Below are positions 35,550-43,783 of a DNA stretch of 44,948 nucleotides, piece after piece; positions within the stretch are counted from its first letter, which is position 1, and every line of letters begins with the position of its first letter. Source of the DNA: Lentisphaerae bacterium GWF2_44_16 (lineage in GTDB: Bacteria > Verrucomicrobiota > Lentisphaeria > Victivallales > GWF2-45-14). The DNA is taken from assembly GCA_001803225.1 (NCBI GenBank), contig MHBF01000111.1, forward strand, positions 1 through 44,948. The letters are read 5' to 3'. Under the pieces are notes generated by a model, which saw nothing but the letters and a program-made list of their open reading frames with translations, was not told the DNA's origin and did no database searches. Position numbers and translations under genes: made by a program.

Positions 35550-36326
35550 TCATTTTTCGAGTATATTCAAATCCTCATGGAAAATATTATTTTTAATTTC
35601 TTCCGCTGTTTTTTTAAGAACTTTCAGGATTTGTTCTTTTTTCTTCTCACTGAAACGGCCCGTGGGCATGCTGCACGCAAGGGCCATAATGAAAGCACCT
35701 GTTTCTGAAAATACCGGGACGGCAAGCGCCGTTATGCCGCTGTTTAAAACATTTTCAGTCTGGGCGTATCCTTCTTCACGGATTCTTTCTATTTCCGTGA
35801 GAAAATCTTTTTCACTTCGGAAAAGATTTTCACCTTTTTCCGGTAAACGCAGGGTTTTCATGTAGGACTGGAGATAATGTTTTTCGCTGAAGGCAAGGAC
35901 AATTCTCCCGCCCGCAAGCTGATGGGGTATCTTTATTATTTTTTCCTCATCCGGGACTATTACGGCCAGTGAATGTTTTGACTGCCGCCAGTCGACTACC
36001 TTCACATCCGAATTTATCAGGGCCAGGGCCACTGTAGTTTCGCCGATTTCATTGAAAACATTATCGACATGAGGCTTTATTTTATTTGCCAGGAGGCTGA
36101 GAGGGTTTATTTTTTCAGCGATAAGCCAAAGGCCAAACCCCGGCCTGTACTGTCTCAGTTCCTCATTAAATTCAAGAAAATTCCTGGCCTGAAGCGTTTT
36201 CAGTATCTGCTGTGCCGTAGGCACTTTCAAGTTCACGGCCCGGGCGATTTCCCTCACTCCAACCCAATCCCCGCGCTTTGAAACTTCTTCCAGAATATCT
36301 ATAGCTCTTTCAATTGATTGTATCAT
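35550..36326 (-). CDS. IclR-family transcriptional regulator
   Basis: 258 residues with a winged helix-turn-helix (residues 1-65: [35 protein letters not shown]) followed by the IclR effector domain ([28 protein letters not shown]). IclR proteins often control aromatic- or sugar-acid catabolism and bind small acids. It is first in a seven-gene minus-strand operon. A perfect 9-bp-arm inverted repeat and a near-consensus promoter lie just upstream, so it probably represses its own operon until an oligosaccharide-derived ligand appears. No strong Shine-Dalgarno is seen. Confidence 0.92.
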   Translation of the reverse strand: MIQSIERAIDILEEVSKRGDWVGVREIARAVNLKVPTAQQILKTLQARNFLEFNEELRQYRPGFGLWLIAEKINPLSLLANKIKPHVDNVFNEIGETTVALALINSDVKVVDWRQSKHSLAVIVPDEEKIIKIPHQLAGGRIVLAFSEKHYLQSYMKTLRLPEKGENLFRSEKDFLTEIERIREEGYAQTENVLNSGITALAVPVFSETGAFIMALACSMPTGRFSEKKKEQILKVLKKTAEEIKNNIFHEDLNILEK

Positions 36327-36350
36327 AATTTGTCTCGTATTGATGAACAG

Positions 36351-36369
36351 TGTTTATTAATAATAAACA
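36351..36369. promoter_or_regulatory. Perfect inverted repeat, candidate IclR operator
   Basis: TGTTTATTA and TAATAAACA are perfect 9-bp arms around a single A. It starts 2 nt downstream of the -10 box and covers the expected transcription start of the IclR operon. An IclR-bound roadblock here would give autoregulation. Confidence 0.6.
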
Positions 36370-36370
36370 T

Positions 36371-36399
36371 ATTCTACAATATTTTTTTGCTTATGTCAA
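36371..36399 (-). promoter_or_regulatory. Near-consensus sigma-70 promoter of the IclR/glycan operon
   Basis: On the minus strand TTGACA and TAGAAT are spaced 17 nt apart, the best promoter match seen in the window. The start of transcription would fall inside the inverted repeat at 36351-36369. Confidence 0.7.
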
Positions 36400-36429
36400 T
36401 AGAAAATGGGAAAAAATCACAAGAAAGTC

Positions 36430-36485
36430 AGATTTTTCTAAGGAGCCCTGCTTCAGATAAAACCGCTTATCGGTTTGAAAAATCT
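36430..36485 (+). other. Three-way-junction-like element upstream of the DUF4380 gene
   Basis: A 9-bp outer stem AGATTTTTC/GAAAAATCT (36430-36438 with 36477-36485) encloses two hairpins: GGAGC-CCT-GCTTC (36442-36454, with one G-U pair) and AAACCG-CTTAT-CGGTTT (36460-36476). The G-U pair favours RNA from the plus strand. A candidate promoter overlaps its 3' arm, so it might instead be a DNA element upstream of transcription. No known riboswitch is recognised. Confidence 0.4.
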
Positions 36486-36502
36486 ACTCCGGGCCCTATC
36501 TT
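36475..36502 (+). promoter_or_regulatory. Putative promoter of the DUF4380 gene
   Basis: TTGAAA and TATCTT are spaced 16 nt apart, about 45 nt before the ATG at 36548. It overlaps the 3' arm of the structured element, so the two are competing readings of this stretch. Confidence 0.4.
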
Positions 36503-36547
36503 GCTTAGAAGCTGAGAAAATCAGTAAAAATTAAATATGGAAAGAGC

Positions 36548-37513
36548 ATGAATAAAGCGGGATTCTTTCTGATGGCTTCTGTTTCTATATTAACGGCAGG
36601 CGGCAAGATGGGTGGCAGTGAAATTGTAGAATATTGCGGTTACAAGGATTGCATAAAGCTGGAAAATAAAAGTGTAAAACTTGTTTTATCCGGCGCATGC
36701 GGAGGGCGGGTACTGGAATATTCCCTGAATGGGAAAAACGCGATTTATCTGGATAGAGAGCAGGACGGATGGACTTACGTTCCGGGTAAAGATAAAATAA
36801 ATCCCGGTGGCGGCAGGCTGGATATTGGTCCGGAACGCATCGTACCAAAGCACCTTGATCTGTGGATTGGCAAATGGACAGCGGAAATAACCGGCCAATT
36901 TTCCGCATCTCTTACAAGTGCGCAGGACAAAGAGACCGGCGTACAGTTGATCCGCAATTTCAATCTTGCCCCGGACTCCTCCATATTAACCGTTACACAA
37001 ACAATCAGGAATATTTCAGATAAAACCGTCAGCTACTGTCATTGGAGCAGGACGCTTGCCCCGCCGGACGGCATATGTATTGTACCGCTGACCCCGGACA
37101 GTCATTACCCTGAAAAATATATTATGTATAAAGGAAACACTATAGATTTCAGGCCGAAAGATGAAAATATTCTTGTGAAAGATGATTCTATTATCATTAA
37201 AGCCTGCCCGGAATATTCCAAACTCGGCTTTGACAGTTCCAGCGGATGGCTTGCATACATGGTGCCGAATGACATTCTGTTTATAAAGAAATTTCCAGTC
37301 TATCCTGATCGTGTTTACAATGAAATTACAGGAATGACCGTATGCATTTACTATCACAAAAAATTCTGTGAGCTTGAACCTATAGGTCCGAAAGAGATAA
37401 TCAAACCCGGTCAAAGCGCGTCTTTTACTGAAATATGGCAATTGGAAAACTTTCCTTTTCCCGGCAATGCCAATACAATCGATATTGTTAAAGTTAAAAC
37501 TTTATTAAAGTAA
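36548..37513 (+). CDS. DUF4380 galactose-mutarotase-like protein
   Basis: 321 residues. A hydrophobic N-terminus (about 1-18, FFLMASVSIL) may be a signal sequence, without a lipobox Cys. The rest resembles DUF4380, a beta-sandwich related to aldose 1-epimerases: GGRVLEYSLNGKNAIYLD near 50-70, LDIGPERIVPKHLDLWIGKW, and IRNISDKTVSYCHWSRTLAP. It probably binds or epimerises a sugar in the periplasm. GGAAAGAG precedes the ATG. It is divergent from the IclR operon and so may share its regulation. Catalytic His/Glu were not firmly placed. Confidence 0.75.
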   Translation: MNKAGFFLMASVSILTAGGKMGGSEIVEYCGYKDCIKLENKSVKLVLSGACGGRVLEYSLNGKNAIYLDREQDGWTYVPGKDKINPGGGRLDIGPERIVPKHLDLWIGKWTAEITGQFSASLTSAQDKETGVQLIRNFNLAPDSSILTVTQTIRNISDKTVSYCHWSRTLAPPDGICIVPLTPDSHYPEKYIMYKGNTIDFRPKDENILVKDDSIIIKACPEYSKLGFDSSSGWLAYMVPNDILFIKKFPVYPDRVYNEITGMTVCIYYHKKFCELEPIGPKEIIKPGQSASFTEIWQLENFPFPGNANTIDIVKVKTLLK

Positions 37514-37545
37514 CAGACAGAACTTTCAGACTCTCGGAAAACGCC

Positions 37546-40308
37546 TCATTTTTTCTTCCGGTACTTTGAACAGAAGAAACATTCAGCACTGTCACAAAGG
37601 AGAATATCAGGGTCAGCCTTAATTGCTTTCATGCCAAGTCTGTAAAGCTCCTCAGCGTTTATTGCCTGGATTTTTCCAAGCCCTAGAATTGCTTCATTTA
37701 TCTGAAGCCCTTCGGCGTTCATCTTTTTGAAAAATTTACATTCTTCAGCTTTCGGCGTATAAAAATCCCGATGTCCCGGCAGATGTTTCGGTATAAGAAG
37801 AGTTTTTGTTTCTCTGCCTTTTTTCACTCTGCAAACAGCGTTTTGAAGGTACGGCAGATTCATTTCGTCTTCCAGAAAATGCAGGAACGTTGTTGTAGCC
37901 ACTCCGCTTCCGAAATGGAGAATCTTCCCTTTGAATTCAAGGAGTTTTCCCAAAGGACCGCGTCTGCATGAAGGCGGGTCGCTCTCCAAATGTTCCAAAA
38001 GACATTTTTCAGCCAGAGGGCCGATACCAGCAAAAGAATGTGTCGCATGAATACTTCTTTTCACGCCTTTTCTTTTCAGAAACGCCTTCGGTATGGAACC
38101 GACAGAAACAAGTTCCGGATCGCAGTCGTCATGAGGCCTGTAATTATTACGTTTATTCGGAGAGCCTTCAAAATAGATATACGGTCTGGTAAATGTAGGG
38201 AAAAGCAATGTGCCTTTTTCTCCAACACTCTCAAGCAGCGCGCTAATAATCGTTTCCACGCCTCCGTCTATCACACCGAAGGCAGAAAGCGAAGAATGTA
38301 CCATCAGCAAGTCGCCTTTTTTAATACCTGCTTTTTTGAGCGCGGCAAGAATTTCACTTTTCCCGCATTGCTTTTTAAACTTTGTTTTCAGGTAACCGTA
38401 TTCAGTCAGATAGGCGATTCCAGTAATATATTTTTTTATCTGGCTTGGCGGGAATACAGTATTTGTTTCCCATTCAGCTTCCTTTATGAGGCGCTGGAGG
38501 CTCTTCTTCCCATCCATATTCGCGAAAATTCTGGAGAAGGGCCCGTAAATCATGCCCTCGGGAAGCTTGATTCTGGCCTCTTTCGGAACTGCCGCCAAGT
38601 CATAGGGAAATCCAGTAACCGCCCGTATGGGAATTATCGAATCAGAGTAATTGAACCATTTGTTTTCTTTAACGGTTTGAATTTCAGGCGCAATACATTT
38701 TAATTGTTTTTCCAATTCACAAATTATACTTTGGGTTTCAGCTTCAAGTCCTTTTATTTCGCTTGCAATTAACGGCAAATTGCAAACTTCGCGAAAATCA
38801 GCCAGGCACTCCGCGTCTCTTTTCAGACGGTAGTTCATGCGCTCGCCTATTTCTGTTTTCAGAGAAGATACATTTTGCGATTCCCCTGACGAATAAGCGT
38901 TAATTATTCTGCGCGCCTCTTCCCATAAATGTTTCTTAGCGTAACTTGAAGCGTCAGCAATGGCTGAAGGCAGATTTTTGCGATTGGCAGTCAGTACCGA
39001 TGCCGCCCAAGTTCCTATAAAGGCCGTCATGATGGAAAAGTCTTCCGGACTGATTATACTCATTTTCTGTTCCGAATTATGCCACCATTCCTTGCGTCCG
39101 AAAGCCCAAAGCGTAGGTATTCCATTCGAGGGTTCGCTCAGGAATGTGTCATCCGAGTAAAATCCTTCTTCAATCACGGTATCAATGTATGGCTTGCCAT
39201 TGCCGCGGTGTTCTTCCGCGAGGTTTTCCATGAAGCTGTTTCCGAAAAACGCCGTACCCGGAGGTGCCAGATAGATTTGAAAAACCGACTTGGAACTAAT
39301 ATTCATGCCGTCAGTATTAATGCCGCCTATTGCTTTCGCTCGGCCTGCTTTGCCGATTTTTTCGGCGAATGCGGCAAAACCGTACATTTCCATGGCAAAA
39401 ATAAGGCGCAGGGAAAATTCCATCATCGGAATTTCGCCGGAATCTGAAAGTTTCTTAATGACACGGGCTATTTCAATCGAAGCGACAACACCGCTGGAAT
39501 TGTCAGTGCTTAACGGCTCGTAAAGGTGGGAAACTATCCACAATTCTTTTTCCTGCCTGCCTGGAATAAGTGCTGTAACAAGGGGCAGTTCTCCCTCTGA
39601 GCGCACTCCGTCACATTCGATCAGTGCGGTAACTTCTCCTGATGAAGCGGCCTGGCGTAGCATATCCCCCGTGCGGGGGCTTATGCTGAAACATATAAAT
39701 GGCCTGTCATCAACTTGTACATGCCAGTTATTTCCTTCGGTGCAGGCATTGACCCACTGTACCCCGTCCGGCGTATCGTATCTGCCTTTCAGAAAATCAG
39801 TGACAAGTCCCAGCGCACCCAAATCAAGCGCGGCCTTCAGCATTTCCGGCCTGGGCGCTGTCAAAGAATTGGCTATTACGAGACAGTTTTCCGCGTCCTC
39901 TCCGCTGAAAAGCTGAGCTTCAGTTATAATCCTCACATCTAAACCTTCTTTAGGAGTGGACACCGAACCTTTCACCAGATGAAAAGGATGCCTCTCATAA
40001 TCGGCTATCACTGGATCATCAAATTTCAGAGGGGATTTTTTTATGGTCAGACGTCCTTTTGTAGCGTTCCATGCCAAAGGCATACGCTTATCCTGATAAA
40101 CAGTTTTTCCATCCGCCGGAAAATTAATGATTTCGCAATTCTTTATTCCGGCCTCTCTTATAATTTTTGCGGTATATTCAGCCGCCCTTTTATAATTTTC
40201 AAAAGTTTGCCCCAATTCAATTTCAAGCAGTCTTTCAGTGTTTTTCATCAGCCAGTTGCAATTGACTTCCTTTAAAATCTTCTCATAAATTTTTTTCATA
40301 TTCGACAT
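37546..40308 (-). CDS. Fusion of M28-like aminopeptidase (with PA insert) and AAC(3)-like acyltransferase
   Basis: 920 residues. Residues 1-440 are an M28-family-like zinc peptidase with a protease-associated insert at about 100-225 and ligand candidates His261, Asp269, Glu307, Asp333 (NTDGMN) and His410. Residues about 560-645 look like a winged-helix linker. Residues 650-920 are an aminoglycoside-3-N-acetyltransferase-like domain: GDLLMVHSSLSAFG at 665-678, LLFPTFTRPY, RSIHATHSFAGIG and RRGPLGKLLEFKGKILHFG. The C-terminus is Cys-rich (CDSAECFFC). AAGGAC precedes the start with poor spacing; M4 is an alternative. A plausible activity is to deacylate or cleave a substrate and then re-acylate its amine. 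Confidence 0.78.
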   Translation of the reverse strand: MSNMKKIYEKILKEVNCNWLMKNTERLLEIELGQTFENYKRAAEYTAKIIREAGIKNCEIINFPADGKTVYQDKRMPLAWNATKGRLTIKKSPLKFDDPVIADYERHPFHLVKGSVSTPKEGLDVRIITEAQLFSGEDAENCLVIANSLTAPRPEMLKAALDLGALGLVTDFLKGRYDTPDGVQWVNACTEGNNWHVQVDDRPFICFSISPRTGDMLRQAASSGEVTALIECDGVRSEGELPLVTALIPGRQEKELWIVSHLYEPLSTDNSSGVVASIEIARVIKKLSDSGEIPMMEFSLRLIFAMEMYGFAAFAEKIGKAGRAKAIGGINTDGMNISSKSVFQIYLAPPGTAFFGNSFMENLAEEHRGNGKPYIDTVIEEGFYSDDTFLSEPSNGIPTLWAFGRKEWWHNSEQKMSIISPEDFSIMTAFIGTWAASVLTANRKNLPSAIADASSYAKKHLWEEARRIINAYSSGESQNVSSLKTEIGERMNYRLKRDAECLADFREVCNLPLIASEIKGLEAETQSIICELEKQLKCIAPEIQTVKENKWFNYSDSIIPIRAVTGFPYDLAAVPKEARIKLPEGMIYGPFSRIFANMDGKKSLQRLIKEAEWETNTVFPPSQIKKYITGIAYLTEYGYLKTKFKKQCGKSEILAALKKAGIKKGDLLMVHSSLSAFGVIDGGVETIISALLESVGEKGTLLFPTFTRPYIYFEGSPNKRNNYRPHDDCDPELVSVGSIPKAFLKRKGVKRSIHATHSFAGIGPLAEKCLLEHLESDPPSCRRGPLGKLLEFKGKILHFGSGVATTTFLHFLEDEMNLPYLQNAVCRVKKGRETKTLLIPKHLPGHRDFYTPKAEECKFFKKMNAEGLQINEAILGLGKIQAINAEELYRLGMKAIKADPDILLCDSAECFFCSKYRKKK

Positions 40309-40342
40309 ATGTCCTTACATGTTGTTAACACGACAGGTTGAT

Positions 40343-41422
40343 TTAAATTATTTTTTTTACAATATCCTGATATGGATTTTTGAGTCTTTCATAAAGCATT
40401 TTAGCCGCTTCAAAACCGAGTGACTCACGGTCAAGGATAATCTCCATGGATTTGTCTTCCGAAAGATGTTTTCCGCCTTCGGTAATAAACACTGTTCTGG
40501 GAAATTCGTATGAAGCATCCGAAGCTTCATTTTTCAAAGTTTTCAGTATATTATAAAAACTTTCGGAAGAAGATATTATACCGTTAATTTTCTTATCACT
40601 TAAAATTCTTCTAAATTCTTTTAAGGAATTTTTATCTAAAGGCGGTATACTGTTTCTGATGTTTTTCCAGCTGATGCATATAGAATGGAGAACAGGTTTA
40701 TTTAATTTATTCAAGAAACAATAATCTTTGACGCCACGATATTCCCAGAGGACACTTCGCTGAAGAAAATCTTCTCCTTCATACTTTGTGCCCAGCAGAA
40801 GGAGATTTTGAAAACCCGCGTCATTGAGTTTTTTTGCGGCTATATATCCGGCTTCGTGAAAATCCAGACTTACCGTGTCAACTTTTGTACCGGGTATCAA
40901 TGAATTGGCAATAACCAGAGGAATATTGAGTTTCAGAATTTCCGGCAAATGTATGTGAAGTGAAGTGCCGCCTACTATTATGCCGTCGTACTGCCGTTTT
41001 TCTTCTTCGGTACTTCTCAGAAAGCTTTCGCCGTTCTGCAATGTCGCGATGCCTCCCCGTTCATTCACGTATCTGTCAATTCCACGGAAAATGTTCCCAA
41101 ATGACAGCGCGTTTGAGACAGGATGATTTTTCAAGCTGGAGAAAAAGATATACAAAATCCTGCGCGGCCTGGTTTTGCCTTTTTTAATATCAGGGACTTC
41201 GGGTTTGGAACGGACAAATATCCCTTTGCGCCCGCGCTTTTCAATGATTCTTTCGCTTTCAAGCTCCGCAAGCGCGGCGCGAACAGTGATTCTGCTGACA
41301 TTGTTTAATGTGCAGAATATTCTTTCCGGCGGAATCCTGTCCCCTATTTTCAAACTCCCGGAAAGTATCTGAAAAATCAGAGTTTCTTTTACTTTTTCTT
41401 TTTTGTTCTGATGAGTTTTCAT
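40343..41422 (-). CDS. GntR-type winged-helix / LacI-type sensor hybrid regulator
   Basis: 359 residues. Residues 1-70 are a GntR winged helix (IFQILSGSLKIGDRIPPERIF, then NVSRITVRAALAELESERIIEKRGRKGIFV). Residues 90-359 form a LacI/periplasmic-binding-protein-like ligand domain (YDGIIVGGTSLHIHLPEIL, DTVSLDFHEAGYIAAKKL, MEIILDRESLGFEAAKML). Such hybrids, as in AraR, regulate sugar genes. It is 34 nt downstream-side of the M28-AAC(3) gene start, both on the minus strand, so the fusion gene may be co-transcribed with it. The exported amidohydrolase gene diverges from it and is another target. Confidence 0.88.
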   Translation of the reverse strand: MKTHQNKKEKVKETLIFQILSGSLKIGDRIPPERIFCTLNNVSRITVRAALAELESERIIEKRGRKGIFVRSKPEVPDIKKGKTRPRRILYIFFSSLKNHPVSNALSFGNIFRGIDRYVNERGGIATLQNGESFLRSTEEEKRQYDGIIVGGTSLHIHLPEILKLNIPLVIANSLIPGTKVDTVSLDFHEAGYIAAKKLNDAGFQNLLLLGTKYEGEDFLQRSVLWEYRGVKDYCFLNKLNKPVLHSICISWKNIRNSIPPLDKNSLKEFRRILSDKKINGIISSSESFYNILKTLKNEASDASYEFPRTVFITEGGKHLSEDKSMEIILDRESLGFEAAKMLYERLKNPYQDIVKKII

Positions 41423-41449
41423 AAGCTGATTTTGTATTATTATGGTTAT

Positions 41450-41477
41450 ATAATATCATAAATATTACAAAAAGCAA
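41450..41477 (-). promoter_or_regulatory. Putative promoter of the GntR/LacI hybrid gene
   Basis: On the minus strand TTGCTT and TATTAT are spaced 16 nt apart and end about 28 nt before the ATG. This would transcribe the regulator and perhaps the M28-AAC(3) gene. Confidence 0.4.
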
Positions 41478-41604
41478 TAGATAAAGGACAAAATTATCAA
41501 GAAAGTTACAGTTTATGCTGCCAGAGCAATTGTTCAGCAAGAGAGGCTTTCTTCTGGAATAAAGCAACCTTTTATGCTAATAGTAACACAAACAATGGGG
41601 GATT

Positions 41605-42687
41605 ATGGATATGAAAATTAAATACATTATATTTTCAGTGTGTTTTATCTGTCTGTTTACGTCGTTTGCTGTTTTCAGCGCGGATAAAAACTCTTCGGAT
41701 ACTAAATTTGATATACCCGTCATTGACGGGCATAATCATATTAACGGGCTTTTCAGGGGCCGCGGGCGAATGGAGGAACGTTATCAGGATGCCGTCTCGG
41801 AAACAATACGCAAGATGAACCAGGCAAACATAAAAACCATGATAGTAATGCCGCCGCCGTTTCCGGCCGGTCACAGAGGGATTTATGATGTTGACAAGCT
41901 TATACCGTATCTGAAGCTTTATCCGGGGCGTTTTAAGGTTTTCGGCGGCGGTGGGACCCTCAATCCCATGATAAACGAAGCCGTCAGGATTGGTAAAACC
42001 ACTAATGAAATGAAAGCCCAATTTAAAAAAGCGGCGTTGAAATTAGTCGAAGAAGGTGTTTCAGGTTTCGGAGAAATGACGGCGGAACACTTCAGCCTCG
42101 GGCCAAATCATAATTATCAGGGCGCGCCCCCGGACCACCCTTTATTTCTTCTCCTTGCCGACATCGCAGCGGAAAACAATCTGCCCATAGATTTTCACAT
42201 GGAAGCAATAACAAAGGAGAAGCCGCTCCCGGCGCACCTTAAATCGCCGCCTAACCCCAAGACACTGAAACCTAATATTAAAGCTTTTGAAACACTTATC
42301 GGGCACAATCCTAAAGCCGTGATTATATGGGCGCACGCCGGTTGGGACAACTCCGGAAACAGGAGCGTAAGGCTTATGGAAGAGCTCCTGAAAAAGTATC
42401 CTAACTTGTACATGAGCATAAAAGTCAGGGCCGTTGACAGCCTTCCCGTAAATTATCCTCTTGACAAAGAGGGAGACATTAAGGAAGAATGGCTTGAGCT
42501 TTTCCGCAAATTTCCCGACCGTTTTTTCATAGGCTGTGACCATTTTTATACAGCCCCGGGGGGCTTCCGCATCGGGCCAGACAGCATGCCGGAAACTATA
42601 CAACTTTTCAACAGACTGCCTTCAGACCTTCAGAAGAAGTTCGGCATTGAAAATCCAAGCGCCATTTTCAAACTCACGAATCCTTAA
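41605..42687 (+). CDS. Exported amidohydrolase-family (TIM-barrel metal) hydrolase
   Basis: 360 residues with a signal peptide (residues 1-26, …FAVFSADK). The metal-dependent barrel is marked by DGHNH (41-45), IDFHMEA at about 192-198, IIWAHAGWD (about 245) and FIGCDHFYTAPGG near 313-325. These match the PF04909-type amidohydrolases, which cleave C-N, C-O or C-C bonds (decarboxylases, lactonases). GGGGG just before the ATG is a ribosome binding site candidate; ATG at 41611 is an alternative. Its 3' end overlaps the end of the convergent uroporphyrinogen-decarboxylase-like gene by 14 nt. Periplasmic location is unusual for this family. Confidence 0.82.
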   Translation: MDMKIKYIIFSVCFICLFTSFAVFSADKNSSDTKFDIPVIDGHNHINGLFRGRGRMEERYQDAVSETIRKMNQANIKTMIVMPPPFPAGHRGIYDVDKLIPYLKLYPGRFKVFGGGGTLNPMINEAVRIGKTTNEMKAQFKKAALKLVEEGVSGFGEMTAEHFSLGPNHNYQGAPPDHPLFLLLADIAAENNLPIDFHMEAITKEKPLPAHLKSPPNPKTLKPNIKAFETLIGHNPKAVIIWAHAGWDNSGNRSVRLMEELLKKYPNLYMSIKVRAVDSLPVNYPLDKEGDIKEEWLELFRKFPDRFFIGCDHFYTAPGGFRIGPDSMPETIQLFNRLPSDLQKKFGIENPSAIFKLTNP

Positions 42688-43669
42688 CCGCGGATATCAT
42701 GGCGTAATAATTTTTCACCGGGACATATTCAGGTATGCTGTTGCCGGAACCGAGAGCGTAAGCGCCGCGTTCCGAACTTCTTTTCAGCATGGCTTTTGAA
42801 CGTTCATATACTTGTTCAGGGGTGCTTCTGCATATGAAATCCAGGTCAATGCCGCCCATTACAGCGATTTTGCCGCAAAGTTCCTCATAAGCCTCCTCGA
42901 CAGGCTTTATGTTGTCCTCGTAAGAATGCTTTCCGTCATATTTTATGACATTGACGATATCGTCCATAAGTTCCGCCAAGTTTCCACAGGAATGCAATAT
43001 GACCGGTTTTCCGGCTTTATGAGCGGCTTCGGCAATTTTTATATGCCACGGGATAATGTATTCGCGCATCAGGGCCGGGCCCAGCATCGTCTGCGTCTTA
43101 AAGCCCCAGTCATCATTTGATATGAGGGCGCCCACGGTGTCAAAAGCGGAAACTATCTCATAATGTTTCAGAAGGCGGCTTCCGACGGCATCACAAATGT
43201 TCTTCATCAGTTCAGGTTCATCCAACTGCATGAAACAGAGATTATCAAACCCCACAAGCGAAATGACATTCTCAAGCACTCCGCCGGGTCCCGGCACAAT
43301 CAGTTTCATGCCGTCGGGAATTTCAGGAGCTATTTTCTCAAGTTTGCTATAGTCGAATTTTTCAGCGTCAGGCCAGGGATATTCTTCAAAGCTTTTTTTG
43401 TCGCTTATCGTAGGATTTTCATTCAGTGAAACAGATTTGTCGTGCGCCCTTTCGTTTCTCTGGAAGACAAAACTGCAATGAAAAGTAGTATAGTCATAAC
43501 CGAGTTTTTCAAAAGTCTTTATACGTGCCATATCGATTTTTTCAGGATCTTTTATCCCGGAAACTTCCTCATAAAGTTTCTGGTTCATAAAGAATTCAAA
43601 AAGTGTCGGCCTTTTCGGTTTTTCTCTGTTCAATATCAGAAGAATGTTCTCAAAATCAGGTTTTCTCAT
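42674..43669 (-). CDS. Uroporphyrinogen-decarboxylase-like methyltransferase (MtaA/CmuA type)
   Basis: 331 residues. The family features are MRKPDFENILLILNREKP at the start, GPGGVLENVISLVG, and VILHSCGNLAEL near residue 230 with the HxCG zinc-binding motif typical of corrinoid-dependent methyltransferases, then GIDLDFICRSTPEQV and ALGSGNSIPEYVPVKNYYAMI. It lacks the full porphyrinogen binding set of HemE, so demethylation of a methylated sugar or amine is more plausible. GGGAG precedes the ATG at 43669; an upstream start at 43696 has no support. It has no corrinoid protein partner next to it. Confidence 0.82.
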   Translation of the reverse strand: MRKPDFENILLILNREKPKRPTLFEFFMNQKLYEEVSGIKDPEKIDMARIKTFEKLGYDYTTFHCSFVFQRNERAHDKSVSLNENPTISDKKSFEEYPWPDAEKFDYSKLEKIAPEIPDGMKLIVPGPGGVLENVISLVGFDNLCFMQLDEPELMKNICDAVGSRLLKHYEIVSAFDTVGALISNDDWGFKTQTMLGPALMREYIIPWHIKIAEAAHKAGKPVILHSCGNLAELMDDIVNVIKYDGKHSYEDNIKPVEEAYEELCGKIAVMGGIDLDFICRSTPEQVYERSKAMLKRSSERGAYALGSGNSIPEYVPVKNYYAMISAVKDS

Positions 43670-43689
43670 TTTTATGCTCTCCCATTTAT

Positions 43690-43717
43690 ATATCATTATT
43701 GATTATTATAATTTCAA
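43690..43717 (-). promoter_or_regulatory. Putative promoter of the UROD-like gene
   Basis: On the minus strand TTGAAA and TGATAT are spaced 16 nt apart. It interlocks with the plus-strand promoter at 43699-43726, so the two would compete. Confidence 0.35.
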
Positions 43718-43726
43718 TTGTATTAT
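43699..43726 (+). promoter_or_regulatory. Putative promoter of the second AraC gene
   Basis: TTGATT and TATTAT are spaced 16 nt apart, about 57 nt before the ATG at 43784. The AT-rich spacer makes chance matches common. Confidence 0.4.
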
Positions 43727-43783
43727 AAATTTGTGCTTAAATCTTTAGCATTTATAATTATTTTTTATCAGAAACGATTATTT

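Noticed and set aside
37990..38703. Plus-strand open frame of 237 codons inside the M28-AAC(3) gene
   Set aside because: It is antisense to motif-bearing sequence (the AAC(3) domain) and has no domain of its own.
37546..40308. AAC(3)-like domain as a clinical aminoglycoside-resistance gene
   Set aside because: It is the C-terminal part of a peptidase fusion in a glycan-catabolic neighbourhood without mobile elements, so a metabolic role is more likely.
41505..41587. Nested short stems (GTTAC/GTAAC, CCAGA/TCTGG) and a repeated TTTATGCT before the amidohydrolase gene
   Set aside because: Arms of only 5 bp with large loops are expected by chance in an AT-rich gap, so this is not reported as a leader RNA.
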